Shown in pieces: positions 51,086-59,418 of a DNA stretch of 64,000 bases. The stretch spans positions 1 to 64,000 of the forward strand of contig NZ_JAAVUR010000014.1 of the NCBI RefSeq assembly GCF_018449545.1, read 5' to 3'. This stretch comes from Granulicella sp. dw_53. Lineage in GTDB: Bacteria; Acidobacteriota; Terriglobia; Terriglobales; Acidobacteriaceae. The position numbers and the translations under genes are program-made. Numbering within the stretch: the stretch's first letter is position 1; each line of letters starts with the position of its first letter. The notes under the pieces were generated by a model that had not been told where the DNA came from, made no database searches, and saw only the letters and a list, made by a program, of their open reading frames with translations.

Positions 51086-51820
51086 TTAATGGACTTTCGT
51101 CTCCTCGTGCGGCGTTTGCCGCGCGAGGATATTCCAATCGTCGTAGCCGAGCAGATAGCCGTGGGCTTTCAGGTCGTCGAAGAGTGGCTGACGATCCGCC
51201 TTCTTCAGGTGAATGTGTTCAAAGTTGATACATTCAGGCTGCACCGGCATATTCAGCGCCATGCGTACGACGGCCGCGTCGAAGCCTTCGGCGTCGATCT
51301 GGAGAAGGTCGATCTTTGTCAGACCCAGTTCTGCCACAAGAGAGGCAAGTGAACGACAAGGTACAGTTATCCGCTCGATCTCATGAGATTTTTTGCCGTG
51401 ATGCATCAGATGTTTCTCATAGAACGAGGCGACCTGAAGTGTTTGATCGGTCTCAGAGTCTGTCGCGTTCTTCTTGATTCGGTAGAGGTGAGCTTCTCCG
51501 TCCTTATCTCCGATTGCAGTTTGAAGGAGGGTGACGTTTGGAAGCCCTTCGTAATTTTTTTTCAGACGGGCGAATGCGAAGGGATTCGGCTCGATCAAGA
51601 TTGCTCGGGTAGAACCTCTTGTTACGTATTGCCGGATCGGATCGTTCGTGATGCCATCGCATGCCCCGACCTGTAGGATCGTGACCTCTTCTCCGCGCGC
51701 ATAGTAGCTATCCAAGACCAGATGCAGCGGTTCCAGCGTGGCAGCCGGCAGCGTACGCCGAACTTCGAAGGGTGTCATTGCCACCATCTGTCGCACAAGA
51801 GATTTGATTCGACGAATCAT
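51086..51820 (-). CDS. FkbM-family SAM-dependent methyltransferase
   Basis: A 244-residue methyltransferase of the FkbM type, usually acting on sugar or polyketide hydroxyls. The SAM site is ILQVGACDGITND, followed by AILIEPNPFAFARL, VTLLQTAIGDKDGEA and the later IDLLQIDAEGFDAAVVR, all FkbM features. The ATG at 51820 is preferred; the open frame continues to a TTG at 51967 but that part has no homology and no ribosome-binding site is clear for either. AT-richer than the rest of the window, as glycan-modification genes often are. No glycosyltransferase neighbour. Confidence 0.82.
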   Translation of the reverse strand: MIRRIKSLVRQMVAMTPFEVRRTLPAATLEPLHLVLDSYYARGEEVTILQVGACDGITNDPIRQYVTRGSTRAILIEPNPFAFARLKKNYEGLPNVTLLQTAIGDKDGEAHLYRIKKNATDSETDQTLQVASFYEKHLMHHGKKSHEIERITVPCRSLASLVAELGLTKIDLLQIDAEGFDAAVVRMALNMPVQPECINFEHIHLKKADRQPLFDDLKAHGYLLGYDDWNILARQTPHEETKVH

Positions 51821-52413
51821 CGGTTCATAGTAACAAACGCATTCAATTAAATTTTTCTTTTGTAATAAGTGCCAATGAGGTAGAGAATCACCTATCGCTT
51901 CCTTGCCGTAAGCCTGCGATTTTCCTACCGATTTCTTTACTTCCCGATCTTCGACCGCATCACCCAATTCCCATCGAATGGCGCTATATTTGTTCCCAAT
52001 ATCGTTGCGTATCCAACGATGCTGGAAGCAACCAGCAGGTCACTCCGCACCAGGAGCGCTACAGCTCAAACGTCTATCTGAAGGACCAGATAGCCCTTCA
52101 TCTTGGCATCGTGACGCCGCAGAGCGTTCAGCGATATCTTGCGCTCCATTCGGCGATTGTCGCCGCGAAAGAGAAGAATACGGCCAGGCGGCCAGACTTG
52201 GGTGGAATTGGCTCCATGATCCGCGCTCTATTACCAAGCTCTTCGATAGAAAAAGTCTCAAAGACACCAAGAGACTGCTTGTGCCGATCCTGTAGCTACG
52301 GGTTGCCGGATAAGTCGTCATAGAGCCGGGGTTAGCCATGTATGCCAATCGCTTTGCGAGAGGCTTATAATCGCGGCGCGGTTGTGTCTTCTCTCTTGAA
52401 AGGACTTTGTGCC
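51821..52413. other. AT-richer region without a supported gene, possible gene remnant
   Basis: Nearly 600 bases with no complete gene. The plus-strand frame through about 52045-52318 reads protein-like sequence (NVYLKDQIALHLGIVTPQS and on to GGIGSMIRAL) but has no family match I can recall and no good start, so it may be the remnant of a lost gene. Transferred DNA is plausible because GC is low. The next gene's leader begins near 52390, where TGAAAGGA precedes the ATG. Confidence 0.4.
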
Positions 52414-53128
52414 ATGTTTTCTATGCGGTTTTCTATGCGTCGTGGGTTGCAACTTACTGCTGTTTCTTTTGTCCTAAGTCAGATGGTTTATGCGCAGGAG
52501 TCTCCGGAGGCTAACCGTAAGGTCGCTGGGGGCGGGATCAGTGCCGCTGGATGGGAAGGCAAGGTCGATGCCAATGCGGAGAAGGCGGGGCAGACCGTAA
52601 ATGACGCCAAGCTAACGATGGAGGGCAAGAGTCTGCACGTAACTACGGGTCCGGCGATCACTTACTGGAGTCCGAAGGATGTAGCGAAGGGCGACTATAC
52701 CGTCTCTGCGACGTTTTCCGAGCCGAAGTTTATGAACCTGAATACGCATCCGCATCCTTATGATTGTGATCGCGGGGAACGGCCTGGGGACCGCGGACCA
52801 GAGCTTCCTCTACTGTGCTGCGTATGGGAATGGAAGCTTTATCGTGCGGGGATTCGGTCCGGAGGCGTTCCAGATGAACGGCAGGGGCGAGAAGAACGAC
52901 GCCGTTCACAAGGCGGCGAGAGCGGGAGAGCCAGTGTCGCAGGAGATTGCGATGCAGGTTAAGGGTGACAAGGTGTCGTGCATCATCAACGGAACGACCG
53001 TCGGGACCTACGACAAGGCAGCGCTGGTGACGGCAGGAAAGCTGAAGTCGACCGATGGATTGTACGGGATTCGCTTCGCGCACAACACGGATGCGACGGT
53101 TACGGATCTGAAGATGACGAAGCCGTAA
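52414..53128 (+). pseudogene. Exported protein gene broken by a frameshift
   Basis: An exported protein of about 238 residues split over two frames. Frame one starts ATG 52414 (signal peptide MFSMRFSMRRGLQLTAVSF and onward, cleaved near VYAQES) and reads KGDYTVSATFSEPKFMNLNTHPHPY up to about 52760. Frame two continues VIAGNGLGTADQSFLYCAAYGNGSFIVRGFG to the stop at 53126-53128. The two halves join smoothly if one base is skipped near 52758-52763, so the gene is either recently inactivated or carries a sequencing error. The family is a beta-sandwich protein common in Acidobacteriota, not one I can name. Confidence 0.75.
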
Positions 53129-53211
53129 GAGGTTCGGCGGCGGTCCCTCGCAACAGCCGTCGAAACCCTTCCAACTGTCGCAAGATCGTTGGCAAACGCA
53201 ACGTTGAATCG

Positions 53212-53245
53212 CGGGTCGCACCTTCAAGGCTGCGACCCGTTCGAT
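53212..53245 (+). terminator. Terminator-like hairpin after the frameshifted gene
   Basis: CGGGTCGCA (53212-53220) pairs with TGCGACCCG (53231-53239), enclosing CCTT/AAGG, followed by TTCGAT. A long stable stem with only a weak T-tract. Confidence 0.5.
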
Positions 53246-53279
53246 ATTGCGCGTTCAGTTAGAAATTTCTCCAATTCGA

Positions 53280-53324
53280 TTAATTGACCAATGGTATGTT
53301 AATAGCGTACTGCTGGTTAATTAA
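53280..53324 (+). promoter_or_regulatory. Operator-like inverted repeat before the SDR-TetR operon
   Basis: TTAATTGACCA (53280-53290) and TGGTTAATTAA (53314-53324) are inverted repeats with one mismatch, centred about 12 bases before the AAGGAG of the SDR gene. The left arm contains TTGACC (53284-53289), a possible -35. The TetR protein encoded at the end of this operon is the obvious candidate to bind here. Confidence 0.5.
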
Positions 53325-53332
53325 GGAGAGCT

Positions 53333-54349
53333 ATGAAGAGGGTTTTGGTCAACGGAATTACTGGTCATCTCGGGTATGCGATCGCAAAACTACTGAAAAT
53401 CAAAGGATACGAAGTTAGGGGAACGATGCGCAGGCTCTCGCGGCTTTCGAACTTCCCTCACCTTCAAAAACTCGGTATCGAGATCGTCGAAGCCGACAAT
53501 TTAGACCAAGTCTCGATGGAACGCGCCCTAAGCGGGATGGAAGGGTTCTTCCAGGTCGCAGCAGTCTTCGACATGACCGCGAAAGATCCCGTTAAATCGG
53601 TAGTCGATCCCAATCTCCTCGGCACCGAGCGAGCGCTTCACGCGGCAGCCGCGGCAGGAGTCAAGAGAGTGGTGTACACCTCCAGCATCACCGCGGTCGG
53701 AACGACTCGTCCGGGGCAGTCTCCGAAAGATGAAGATGACTGGAACTTGAACGCCGTCGAACCCTATACGCGCTCCAAAGCACTCTCCGAAAGACGCGCG
53801 TGGGAGCTTGCTGAAGAGCTCCATCTCAATCTGGTCAGCGTGCTGCCTGGCAACATGCTCGGTCCGGACTTCGCCGAACCCACCCCTAACATCGACTTCA
53901 TCGTAAACGCCTTAAACGGAAAGATTCCGGTGGCCCTTCCTATGTCGCTCAGCTACGTTGACGTTCGCGACGCTGCGGACGCCCATATCCGTGTCTATGA
54001 GCATAGGGAAGCTTCCGGAAGATATATCGCCACCGGCGAGACCTGGAGTTTTTCGAAGATGCTGGGAGAGATCAAAAGACTGAGGCCCAAAGCCAAGACC
54101 TCTGACAAAGTTGTCCCGATCGCGTTTGCGCGGCTCATGCCTTTTTTCGATGCCACTCTTCATCGAATTACGGGAGCGCCGAGAGTCATAACGAGTGCGA
54201 CCATCAAGGAATATCTTGGTATGAAACAATTGTTTGCCTCCAAGCGGCTTCAAGAAGGGATGGGCTGGCAAGCGCGACCAATTCAGGAAAGCCTCGCTGA
54301 TACTCTGGAATGGATCGACCAAATCGCTTTAAAAACCCCAAATGGATAA
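53333..54349 (+). CDS. NAD-dependent epimerase/dehydratase (extended SDR)
   Basis: A 338-residue extended short-chain dehydrogenase resembling dihydroflavonol 4-reductase and related NADP reductases. The N-terminal nucleotide site is VNGITGHLGYA (GxxGxxG), then RGTMRR, the VYTSSITAVG strand and the catalytic YTRSK (Tyr and Lys). LPGNMLGPDF and the LSYVDVRDAADAHI segment complete the family pattern. AAGGAG stands before the ATG at 53333. The next gene, a TetR regulator, overlaps it by eight bases, so the enzyme is under local control. Lower GC than its surroundings. Substrate unknown; small carbonyl compound likely. Confidence 0.88.
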   Translation: MKRVLVNGITGHLGYAIAKLLKIKGYEVRGTMRRLSRLSNFPHLQKLGIEIVEADNLDQVSMERALSGMEGFFQVAAVFDMTAKDPVKSVVDPNLLGTERALHAAAAAGVKRVVYTSSITAVGTTRPGQSPKDEDDWNLNAVEPYTRSKALSERRAWELAEELHLNLVSVLPGNMLGPDFAEPTPNIDFIVNALNGKIPVALPMSLSYVDVRDAADAHIRVYEHREASGRYIATGETWSFSKMLGEIKRLRPKAKTSDKVVPIAFARLMPFFDATLHRITGAPRVITSATIKEYLGMKQLFASKRLQEGMGWQARPIQESLADTLEWIDQIALKTPNG

Positions 54350-55046
54350 ACAAAGAGCCCGAAGCCCGGAAGAACTCGCGTGTCGAAAGAAGTCCATCGT
54401 CGATGCGCTGGAGAAATTGTTGAAAAAACAGCTTCTTCCTCTCCCCTCAACCCAAGAGATCGCGGAAAAAGCGGGAGTAACGAAGGGCGTTATTTACCAC
54501 TACTTCGAGACGAAAGAAGAGATCTTTCTCACGCTTCTCCGGCGGGAGATCCAAAAGCTGATGGACGCTATCTCAGAGATTCTGGATGGGCCCGAGTACT
54601 CAGCCGAGGCCATGCGAGATTGCTTTGTCAAATGCTGCCAGAACGACATTCTGATGTATCTGGGGTCGATCGGCCCGAGCATCCTCGAGGCCAATATCTC
54701 GTCTGACTTCACTCTGGGATTCAAGGAGTTCAACTTCGTTGGAACCGATGAACTGGCCAAACGCTGGCATCGGGCTGAGCCGGGGATCTCGCTCGAAGAT
54801 CTCCGTAAATTCCTAGTAAGAATGTATTTTTCAGCGTTGACTCAGTGGCAGTACTATCATCCACCGAAGGCGGTGAGCGAAGCCTTTTCCAAAAGCCCGG
54901 ATGATCCGAGAACGACGAACTGGCTTTCGCTCTTTGAGGGGGACTTCGCCACCTCTCTTAGAGAATGCTATGACTGGCTCTGGCACGGAATGCACGCCAC
55001 TGCGGCGCCCAAGAAGGAGCGTCTGGGTTCGCGTTCTCGAAGATGA
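54342..55046 (+). CDS. TetR-family transcriptional regulator
   Basis: A 234-residue regulator. The N-terminal helix-turn-helix is clear: IVDALEKLLKKQLLPLPSTQEIAEKAGVTKGVIYHYFETKEEIFLTLL, with the typical VSKGxxYxYF-like KGVIYHYFE recognition helix. The C-terminal 150 residues are helical and variable, forming the ligand pocket. Overlaps the SDR gene by eight bases, and therefore probably represses it and itself through the inverted repeat at 53280-53324. The ligand is unknown. Confidence 0.9.
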   Translation: MDKQRARSPEELACRKKSIVDALEKLLKKQLLPLPSTQEIAEKAGVTKGVIYHYFETKEEIFLTLLRREIQKLMDAISEILDGPEYSAEAMRDCFVKCCQNDILMYLGSIGPSILEANISSDFTLGFKEFNFVGTDELAKRWHRAEPGISLEDLRKFLVRMYFSALTQWQYYHPPKAVSEAFSKSPDDPRTTNWLSLFEGDFATSLRECYDWLWHGMHATAAPKKERLGSRSRR

Positions 55047-55109
55047 ATCGGTCTGGTACTTTCAGGTTCTGCACCTCCAATTTTTGTTTCGCCACACCTG
55101 GAGCGTGTT

Positions 55110-56345
55110 TTAGATATGTCTTGGTTCTGACTCGGGCTTCAAGGCCGGGTCAGAGTCGAAGACTGGTGGGCGGCTGTCTGCTCGGTTAGCCTGCTCCTTA
55201 CGCTTGCGGCGGATCTCGCGCACGGCGACGACGAGCAGTCCGGCGAAGGTGAAGGCGACGAGCAGTCCGGCGGAGAGTCCGTGGAGTTCGGCCACTTGTC
55301 CGTAGAGCAGGGCCAAACCGACGAAGACAAAGACGATGTGGGCGCAGAAGACCTCGAGCGATGCCTTGCCGAGGGTGGTGAGAGGCTTGATGAGGACCAG
55401 GCGGGTGACGATTCCGCGAGCCCAGTAGATGACGCAGGTGAAGGCGATGAGGTTGATCAGGCGCAGGGGGCCGATCTGCCATTTGTCGAGCGACAGGGCG
55501 AGGCGCTCCTGAGTGAGATGGCTTCCCAGCCAGTCGTGACGCACGCCGATGAAGAAGAGGCAGATTGCCGTAGTCAGCGGGAAGACGAAGCGAGGGAGTC
55601 GGGCGAAGGGGAGTCTTCCTTCGACCGAAGCTGCTCCCAGCGCCATGCCGCTGATCCAGATGATCTGCCAGACGAAGAGGTTGAAGGCTCCGGTCTCCTG
55701 CAATGGGATATGGAGGTGGGTGAGGTGCACGACACCACTGTGGATCCAGGTTTTGAGGCCGAACTGAGCCAGCAGCCAGACGGCCCCGCTGGCGTAGAGA
55801 ATCTCTTTCCAGCCGCGCCGCGCCGCGATGGCGAGGACGTAGGGTGTGATCAGGAGAAAGATCACATACATGGGCAGGATATCGAGCAGGGGTGGGCAGT
55901 AGATGAGCAGCAGCAAGCCGAGGATGGCGGTTACGGGGTGGGCGAGGTAGAAGTTGAGCAGATTGGTGAGAGCGAGCTTGTGGTGGGCGACGGCGAAGGC
56001 GGCGGCCAAGGTGAAGGCGAGGGTCAGGAGGATGAGGTGATATCCGTAGATGCGCAACGCCCGCTTCCAGAGCTTGGTGCGGACTTTGACCTCGTCCTCC
56101 GCGGCCTTGCGGATGTAGAGGCGGGCGACGAGAAGCGCGGAGAGGAAGACGAAGCCATCGGCGGAGGAGACGAAGCCGAAGGGTTGGTTGACCAGATCGC
56201 TGAAGTGCGTGGGGAGGTGGGTGAGGGTCATCCAGACGAGGAAGAGACCGCGCAGGGCATCGAGCTCGGGACGACGTTCCGTCTTGCGTGGAAGCCCGGC
56301 GAATCGAAGGACGGAGGTCAGTTGCTTCGGAGGATCAAACGGCAC
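55110..56345 (-). CDS. opgC: OpgC-like membrane protein
   Basis: A 411-residue integral membrane protein of the OpgC family, which in proteobacteria adds succinyl groups to periplasmic glucans. About ten membrane segments are seen, with the family start RPELDALRGLFLVWMTLTHLP and SSADGFVFLSALLVARLY. The long middle loops and ERLALSLDKWQIGPLRLINL are also OpgC-like. Whether this organism makes osmoregulated glucans is unknown; no opgG or opgH is in the window, so the acceptor may differ. ATG at 56345. Convergent with the TetR gene. Confidence 0.85.
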   Translation of the reverse strand: MPFDPPKQLTSVLRFAGLPRKTERRPELDALRGLFLVWMTLTHLPTHFSDLVNQPFGFVSSADGFVFLSALLVARLYIRKAAEDEVKVRTKLWKRALRIYGYHLILLTLAFTLAAAFAVAHHKLALTNLLNFYLAHPVTAILGLLLLIYCPPLLDILPMYVIFLLITPYVLAIAARRGWKEILYASGAVWLLAQFGLKTWIHSGVVHLTHLHIPLQETGAFNLFVWQIIWISGMALGAASVEGRLPFARLPRFVFPLTTAICLFFIGVRHDWLGSHLTQERLALSLDKWQIGPLRLINLIAFTCVIYWARGIVTRLVLIKPLTTLGKASLEVFCAHIVFVFVGLALLYGQVAELHGLSAGLLVAFTFAGLLVVAVREIRRKRKEQANRADSRPPVFDSDPALKPESEPRHI

Positions 56346-56462
56346 ATGGTCTCCACTGCCTCTTAAGACGCAGAAAGAGGCGGAGGGTTGCGGGGAGCTC
56401 CTGCACGGGTTTTGAACGGGCTACTTTAATTCAGTGGGGCGAATGGTTTGCGGGATTCGGGC

Positions 56463-56903
56463 CTAAAGGCTAGTGGTGAGTTGGACGAGGGTTTTGAGGG
56501 CCGGCATGGTGGCTATATCCGCCAAGGTGAACTTGTCCATGTGGGCGAAGAAGGCGTTGTAGGCGTCGTCCAAGGCGTGTTTGAGCAGGCACTCGAAGCG
56601 CAGGGGGCAGGGCTGGGTAAAGCAATCGACGACGGCGTTTCCGGGTTCGGTGAGACGCAGGACTTCGCCGATGCGGATGGATTCGGGAGGGCGGGAGAGG
56701 CGGAGACCGCCGCCCTTGCCTTTGGTGGTGACGATTAATCCGTGCTGGCCGAGTTGATGCACGACCTTGACCATGTGGGTGTAAGGGACATGGAAGAGGG
56801 TCGATGTGGCTCGTGCCGTGACCGTTACAGAGGTGACGCGATCACGGCTGGCCAGGTAGATGAGAAGCCGCAGGCTTATATCGGAAAAACGCGTGAGCTG
56901 CAT
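56463..56903 (-). CDS. nsrR: Rrf2-family NO-sensing repressor NsrR
   Basis: A 146-residue Rrf2-type iron-sulfur regulator. The N-terminal winged helix MQLTRFSDISLRLLIYLA and the recognition region are followed by GKGGGLRLSRP, the wing. The three Cys ligands C94, C99 and C105 (C-x4-C-x5-C) match NsrR spacing exactly. NsrR loses its cluster on contact with nitric oxide and releases its targets. The globin gene 62 bases upstream on the same strand, with a near-ideal operator before it, is its clear target. ATG at 56903. Confidence 0.92.
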   Translation of the reverse strand: MQLTRFSDISLRLLIYLASRDRVTSVTVTARATSTLFHVPYTHMVKVVHQLGQHGLIVTTKGKGGGLRLSRPPESIRIGEVLRLTEPGNAVVDCFTQPCPLRFECLLKHALDDAYNAFFAHMDKFTLADIATMPALKTLVQLTTSL

Positions 56904-56964
56904 AGTTGGAGATCGATCCTGGACTATTATCCAGCCTTTGAACGATGTCCTAAGGTGGTGAGGC

Positions 56965-57414
56965 TTAGTCGGCTGCGGTCAGATGAGCTTCGTCGTAGAG
57001 GATCTTTTCGCGGGCGATCATGATGTCGGCGAGCTGGTTGTAGGCTGCGCCCCAGGCGTCGAGCACTTCGGGTGTCGCTCCGTCGCCGAGTACGGTCTTG
57101 ATGGCTCCGAGGAGATGCTCACCGACGATGGGATATTGCTCGGGGAGGACGTGGAGTCCGACGTGTTTGTGGGCGATCTTGTCGATGGGGGCGTTGAGTT
57201 GGACGAGGCGGTCGATGTTGGCTGCGTAGGCGAGGATGGCGCCTGCGAGACGACGGGCCTGGCTGCCATCTTTCTGATTTTCGGGGTCGAACATGGTTCT
57301 GAGCTCGGGGTGAGCGGCGAGCATCTGCTGATAGAAGACCCGGGTGATCTCTTCACCGTGTTTTTGAAGGACGGGAACGGTCGATTTGATGATCTGCGTT
57401 TGATTGTCTAGCAA
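56965..57414 (-). CDS. Single-domain globin, NO-detoxifying type
   Basis: A 149-residue globin equal to the heme domain of flavohemoglobin (Hmp). Tyr28 (B10) and the Gln of the E helix are the distal-pocket residues that activate O2. His84 in AHKHVGLHV is the proximal heme ligand, and YPIVGEHLLGAI is the H-helix region. No FAD/NAD reductase domain follows, so electrons must come from another protein. The start is TTG at 57414: GAGGTG lies seven bases before it and homology begins at the next residue. Under the NsrR operator at 57433-57455, and directly upstream of nsrR on the same strand. Confidence 0.92.
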   Translation of the reverse strand: MLDNQTQIIKSTVPVLQKHGEEITRVFYQQMLAAHPELRTMFDPENQKDGSQARRLAGAILAYAANIDRLVQLNAPIDKIAHKHVGLHVLPEQYPIVGEHLLGAIKTVLGDGATPEVLDAWGAAYNQLADIMIAREKILYDEAHLTAAD

Positions 57415-57432
57415 GGTGCACCTCGTATTTAT

Positions 57433-57455
57433 AATATAGATTGTAAATCTATATT
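57433..57455. promoter_or_regulatory. NsrR operator of the globin gene
   Basis: AATATAGATT, spacer GTA, AATCTATATT: a perfect 10-bp palindrome, or 11-1-11 with one mismatch, the size and form of known NsrR sites. It lies 19 bases upstream of the globin start and overlaps the AT-rich region where -10 must be, so bound NsrR would block transcription directly. Confidence 0.82.
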
Positions 57456-57476
57456 CAGAGATACATTTTGCTTGGA

Positions 57477-58052
57477 TTATTTTCTGGATCCGATGGGGCG
57501 GGCAGGGTTGCCGGCTACGGTGGCTCCAGCGGGGACATCGTGGGTGACGATGCTGCCGGCTCCGATGATGGCGTCGTCGCCGACGGTGATCCCGGGGAGG
57601 AGGATGGCTCCGCCGCCGATCCATACGTTGGCTCCGATGCGGACAGCGCGGCCGCTTTCGAGGTTGGCGCGGCGGGCTTCGGGGTCGCGGGGATGGTCGG
57701 CGGCGTAGATCTGGACGGAGGGGCCGATCTGGGTGCGGTCGCCGATCTCAATGAGGTTGACGTCGAGGAGGACGCAGTTGAAGTTGAGGAAGACTCCGAT
57801 GCCCAGGTGGATGTTGTAGCCGTAGTCGCAGAAGAAGGGTGGGCGGATGGTGGCTCTTTCTCCGCAGGAGGCTAAGAGTTCTTTCAGTAGGGGAGTGTGG
57901 GTCGCGGGGTCGTGTGGGGTGGTGTTGTAGGTGTGGAGGAGGGTGGTGGCGTGGAGGCGGTCGGCGATGAGGGTGGGGTCTTCGGCGTTGTAGAGGGCGC
58001 CGCTGAGCATCTTTTGTTTTTCGGTGAGGTTATTGGGTGGTTGAAGTGGCAT
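57477..58052 (-). CDS. maa: Maltose/galactoside O-acetyltransferase-like protein
   Basis: A 191-residue left-handed beta-helix acetyltransferase of the Maa/LacA type, using acetyl-CoA on sugars. The N-terminal EKQKMLSGALYNAEDPTL is the Mac domain. The hexapeptide repeats run FCDYGYNIHLGIGVFLNFNCVLLD, then IGPSVQIYAADHP with the catalytic His, and GANVWIGGGAILLPGITVGDDAIIGAGS. It overlaps deoA by 23 bases on the same strand and so sits in the cdd-deoA operon, an uncommon placement. ATG at 58052. Confidence 0.88.
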   Translation of the reverse strand: MPLQPPNNLTEKQKMLSGALYNAEDPTLIADRLHATTLLHTYNTTPHDPATHTPLLKELLASCGERATIRPPFFCDYGYNIHLGIGVFLNFNCVLLDVNLIEIGDRTQIGPSVQIYAADHPRDPEARRANLESGRAVRIGANVWIGGGAILLPGITVGDDAIIGAGSIVTHDVPAGATVAGNPARPIGSRK

Positions 58053-59418
58053 CGGTGATGGTCTCGCGGATGAGGGGTTGGAGGGTGGGTGGAGTGGGAG
58101 AGAGTTGGAGGGTGGCGCGGAGCATCTCGTAGGGTTCGGTGAGGAGGGTGGGGTCTTCGCTGAAGAGAGTGATGAGGGGTTGGTTGGGTTCTACTTTGTC
58201 GCCGAGTTTGATGTGCATCTCGATGCCAGCGTGGGCGCTGACGGGGTCGCCGGGATGGAGGCGGCCGGCTCCGAGGCGTTGGACGGCCCAGCCTACTTCG
58301 GTGCAATCCATGGAGGCGAGGTAGCCGGAGGTCTCGGCTTTCAAGGTGCGGGTGGCAGTGGGTTTGTGAAACGCGGCGGGATCTGCGAAGACGCTGGTGT
58401 CGCCGTGGTGGGCTTCTACTATCTTGAGCCAGGCCTGGTAGGCCGCGCCGGATTTGAGGATCTCGTTGGAGAGGGCTGCGCCGGCTTCGGGGGTGGCGGC
58501 TTTGCCTGCGAGGTGGAGCATCCAGCCGGAGAGGGCGTTGGTGAGTTCGATGAGGTCGGCCGAGAGGGGGTGGCGGACTTGCTTCATGATGTCGACGCAC
58601 TCCCAGACCTCGACCCAGTTGCCGGAGAAGCGGCCGAGGGGCTGGTCCATCTGGGTGATGAGGGCGACGGTGCGGGTGCCGGCGAGGGTGCCGGTCTGGA
58701 CCATGAGGTTGGCGAGGTGGCGGGAGTCGTCGTAGGACTTCATGAAGGCGCCGCTGCCGGTCTTGACGTCGAGGACGAGGGCGTTGAGGGACTCAGCGAG
58801 CTTTTTGCTCATGATGCTGGCGGTGATGAGGTTGGGGGACTCGATGGTGCCGGTGTGGTCGCGGAGGGCGTAGAGGATGCGGTCGGCGGGGACGAGGGTG
58901 GGAGTTTGGCCAATGAGGGAGGCTCCGCAGCTCTTGAGGGTTTCGAAGAACTGCTGGAGGGTGAGTTGGGTGTTGAAGCCGGGGATGGTTTCGAGCTTGT
59001 CGAGGGTGCCGCCGGTGTGGCCGAGGCTTCTTCCGGAGATCATGGGGACGCAGATGCCGGGGACTCCGGCGGGTGTGGGAGAGGCAAGGCCGGCGGCGGC
59101 GACGATGGGGGCGATGAGCAGGGAGGTCTTGTCGCCGACGCCGCCGGTGGAGTGCTTGTCGATGGTGAAGGTGTGGAGGGGAGTGGCGTCGAAGACCTCG
59201 CCGGAGAAGCGCATGGCGGAGGTGAGGTCGGCGAGCTCCTGCGGGTTGAGGCCGAGGAGGAAGATGGCGGTCAGGAGAGAGGTGGCCTGAGCGTCGGAGA
59301 TGGTGCGGTCGACGATTCCGCGGATGAAGGCCTGGATCTCAGCGGTAGTGAGAGGCAGGCCTTCGCATTTGTGGCGGATGATGTCGACGGCGTGGATGGT
59401 ATTGCTTGATTTGGTCAT
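58030..59418 (-). CDS. deoA: Thymidine / pyrimidine-nucleoside phosphorylase
   Basis: Splits thymidine, deoxyuridine or uridine to base and sugar-1-phosphate. The 462-residue product shows DIIRHKCEGLPLTTAEI, TIDKHSTGGVGDK, the hallmark ISGRSLGHTGGTLDKLE, VLDVKTGSGAFMK and the C-terminal barrel-sandwich (LHPGDPVSAHAGIEMHIKLGDKVE). Its ATG overlaps the cytidine deaminase stop by four bases, so both are coupled: cytidine is first deaminated, then the resulting nucleoside is phosphorolysed. Followed by the overlapping acetyltransferase. Confidence 0.95.
   Translation of the reverse strand: MTKSSNTIHAVDIIRHKCEGLPLTTAEIQAFIRGIVDRTISDAQATSLLTAIFLLGLNPQELADLTSAMRFSGEVFDATPLHTFTIDKHSTGGVGDKTSLLIAPIVAAAGLASPTPAGVPGICVPMISGRSLGHTGGTLDKLETIPGFNTQLTLQQFFETLKSCGASLIGQTPTLVPADRILYALRDHTGTIESPNLITASIMSKKLAESLNALVLDVKTGSGAFMKSYDDSRHLANLMVQTGTLAGTRTVALITQMDQPLGRFSGNWVEVWECVDIMKQVRHPLSADLIELTNALSGWMLHLAGKAATPEAGAALSNEILKSGAAYQAWLKIVEAHHGDTSVFADPAAFHKPTATRTLKAETSGYLASMDCTEVGWAVQRLGAGRLHPGDPVSAHAGIEMHIKLGDKVEPNQPLITLFSEDPTLLTEPYEMLRATLQLSPTPPTLQPLIRETITDATSTTQ

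Noticed and set aside
51978..52295. A 105-codon plus-strand frame
   Set aside because: Mixed composition with no motif. A different frame in the same stretch reads more protein-like, so neither is called as a gene.
58078..59409. A 443-codon plus-strand frame opposite deoA
   Set aside because: Gly/Glu/Val-rich shadow of deoA. No motif, no ribosome-binding site.
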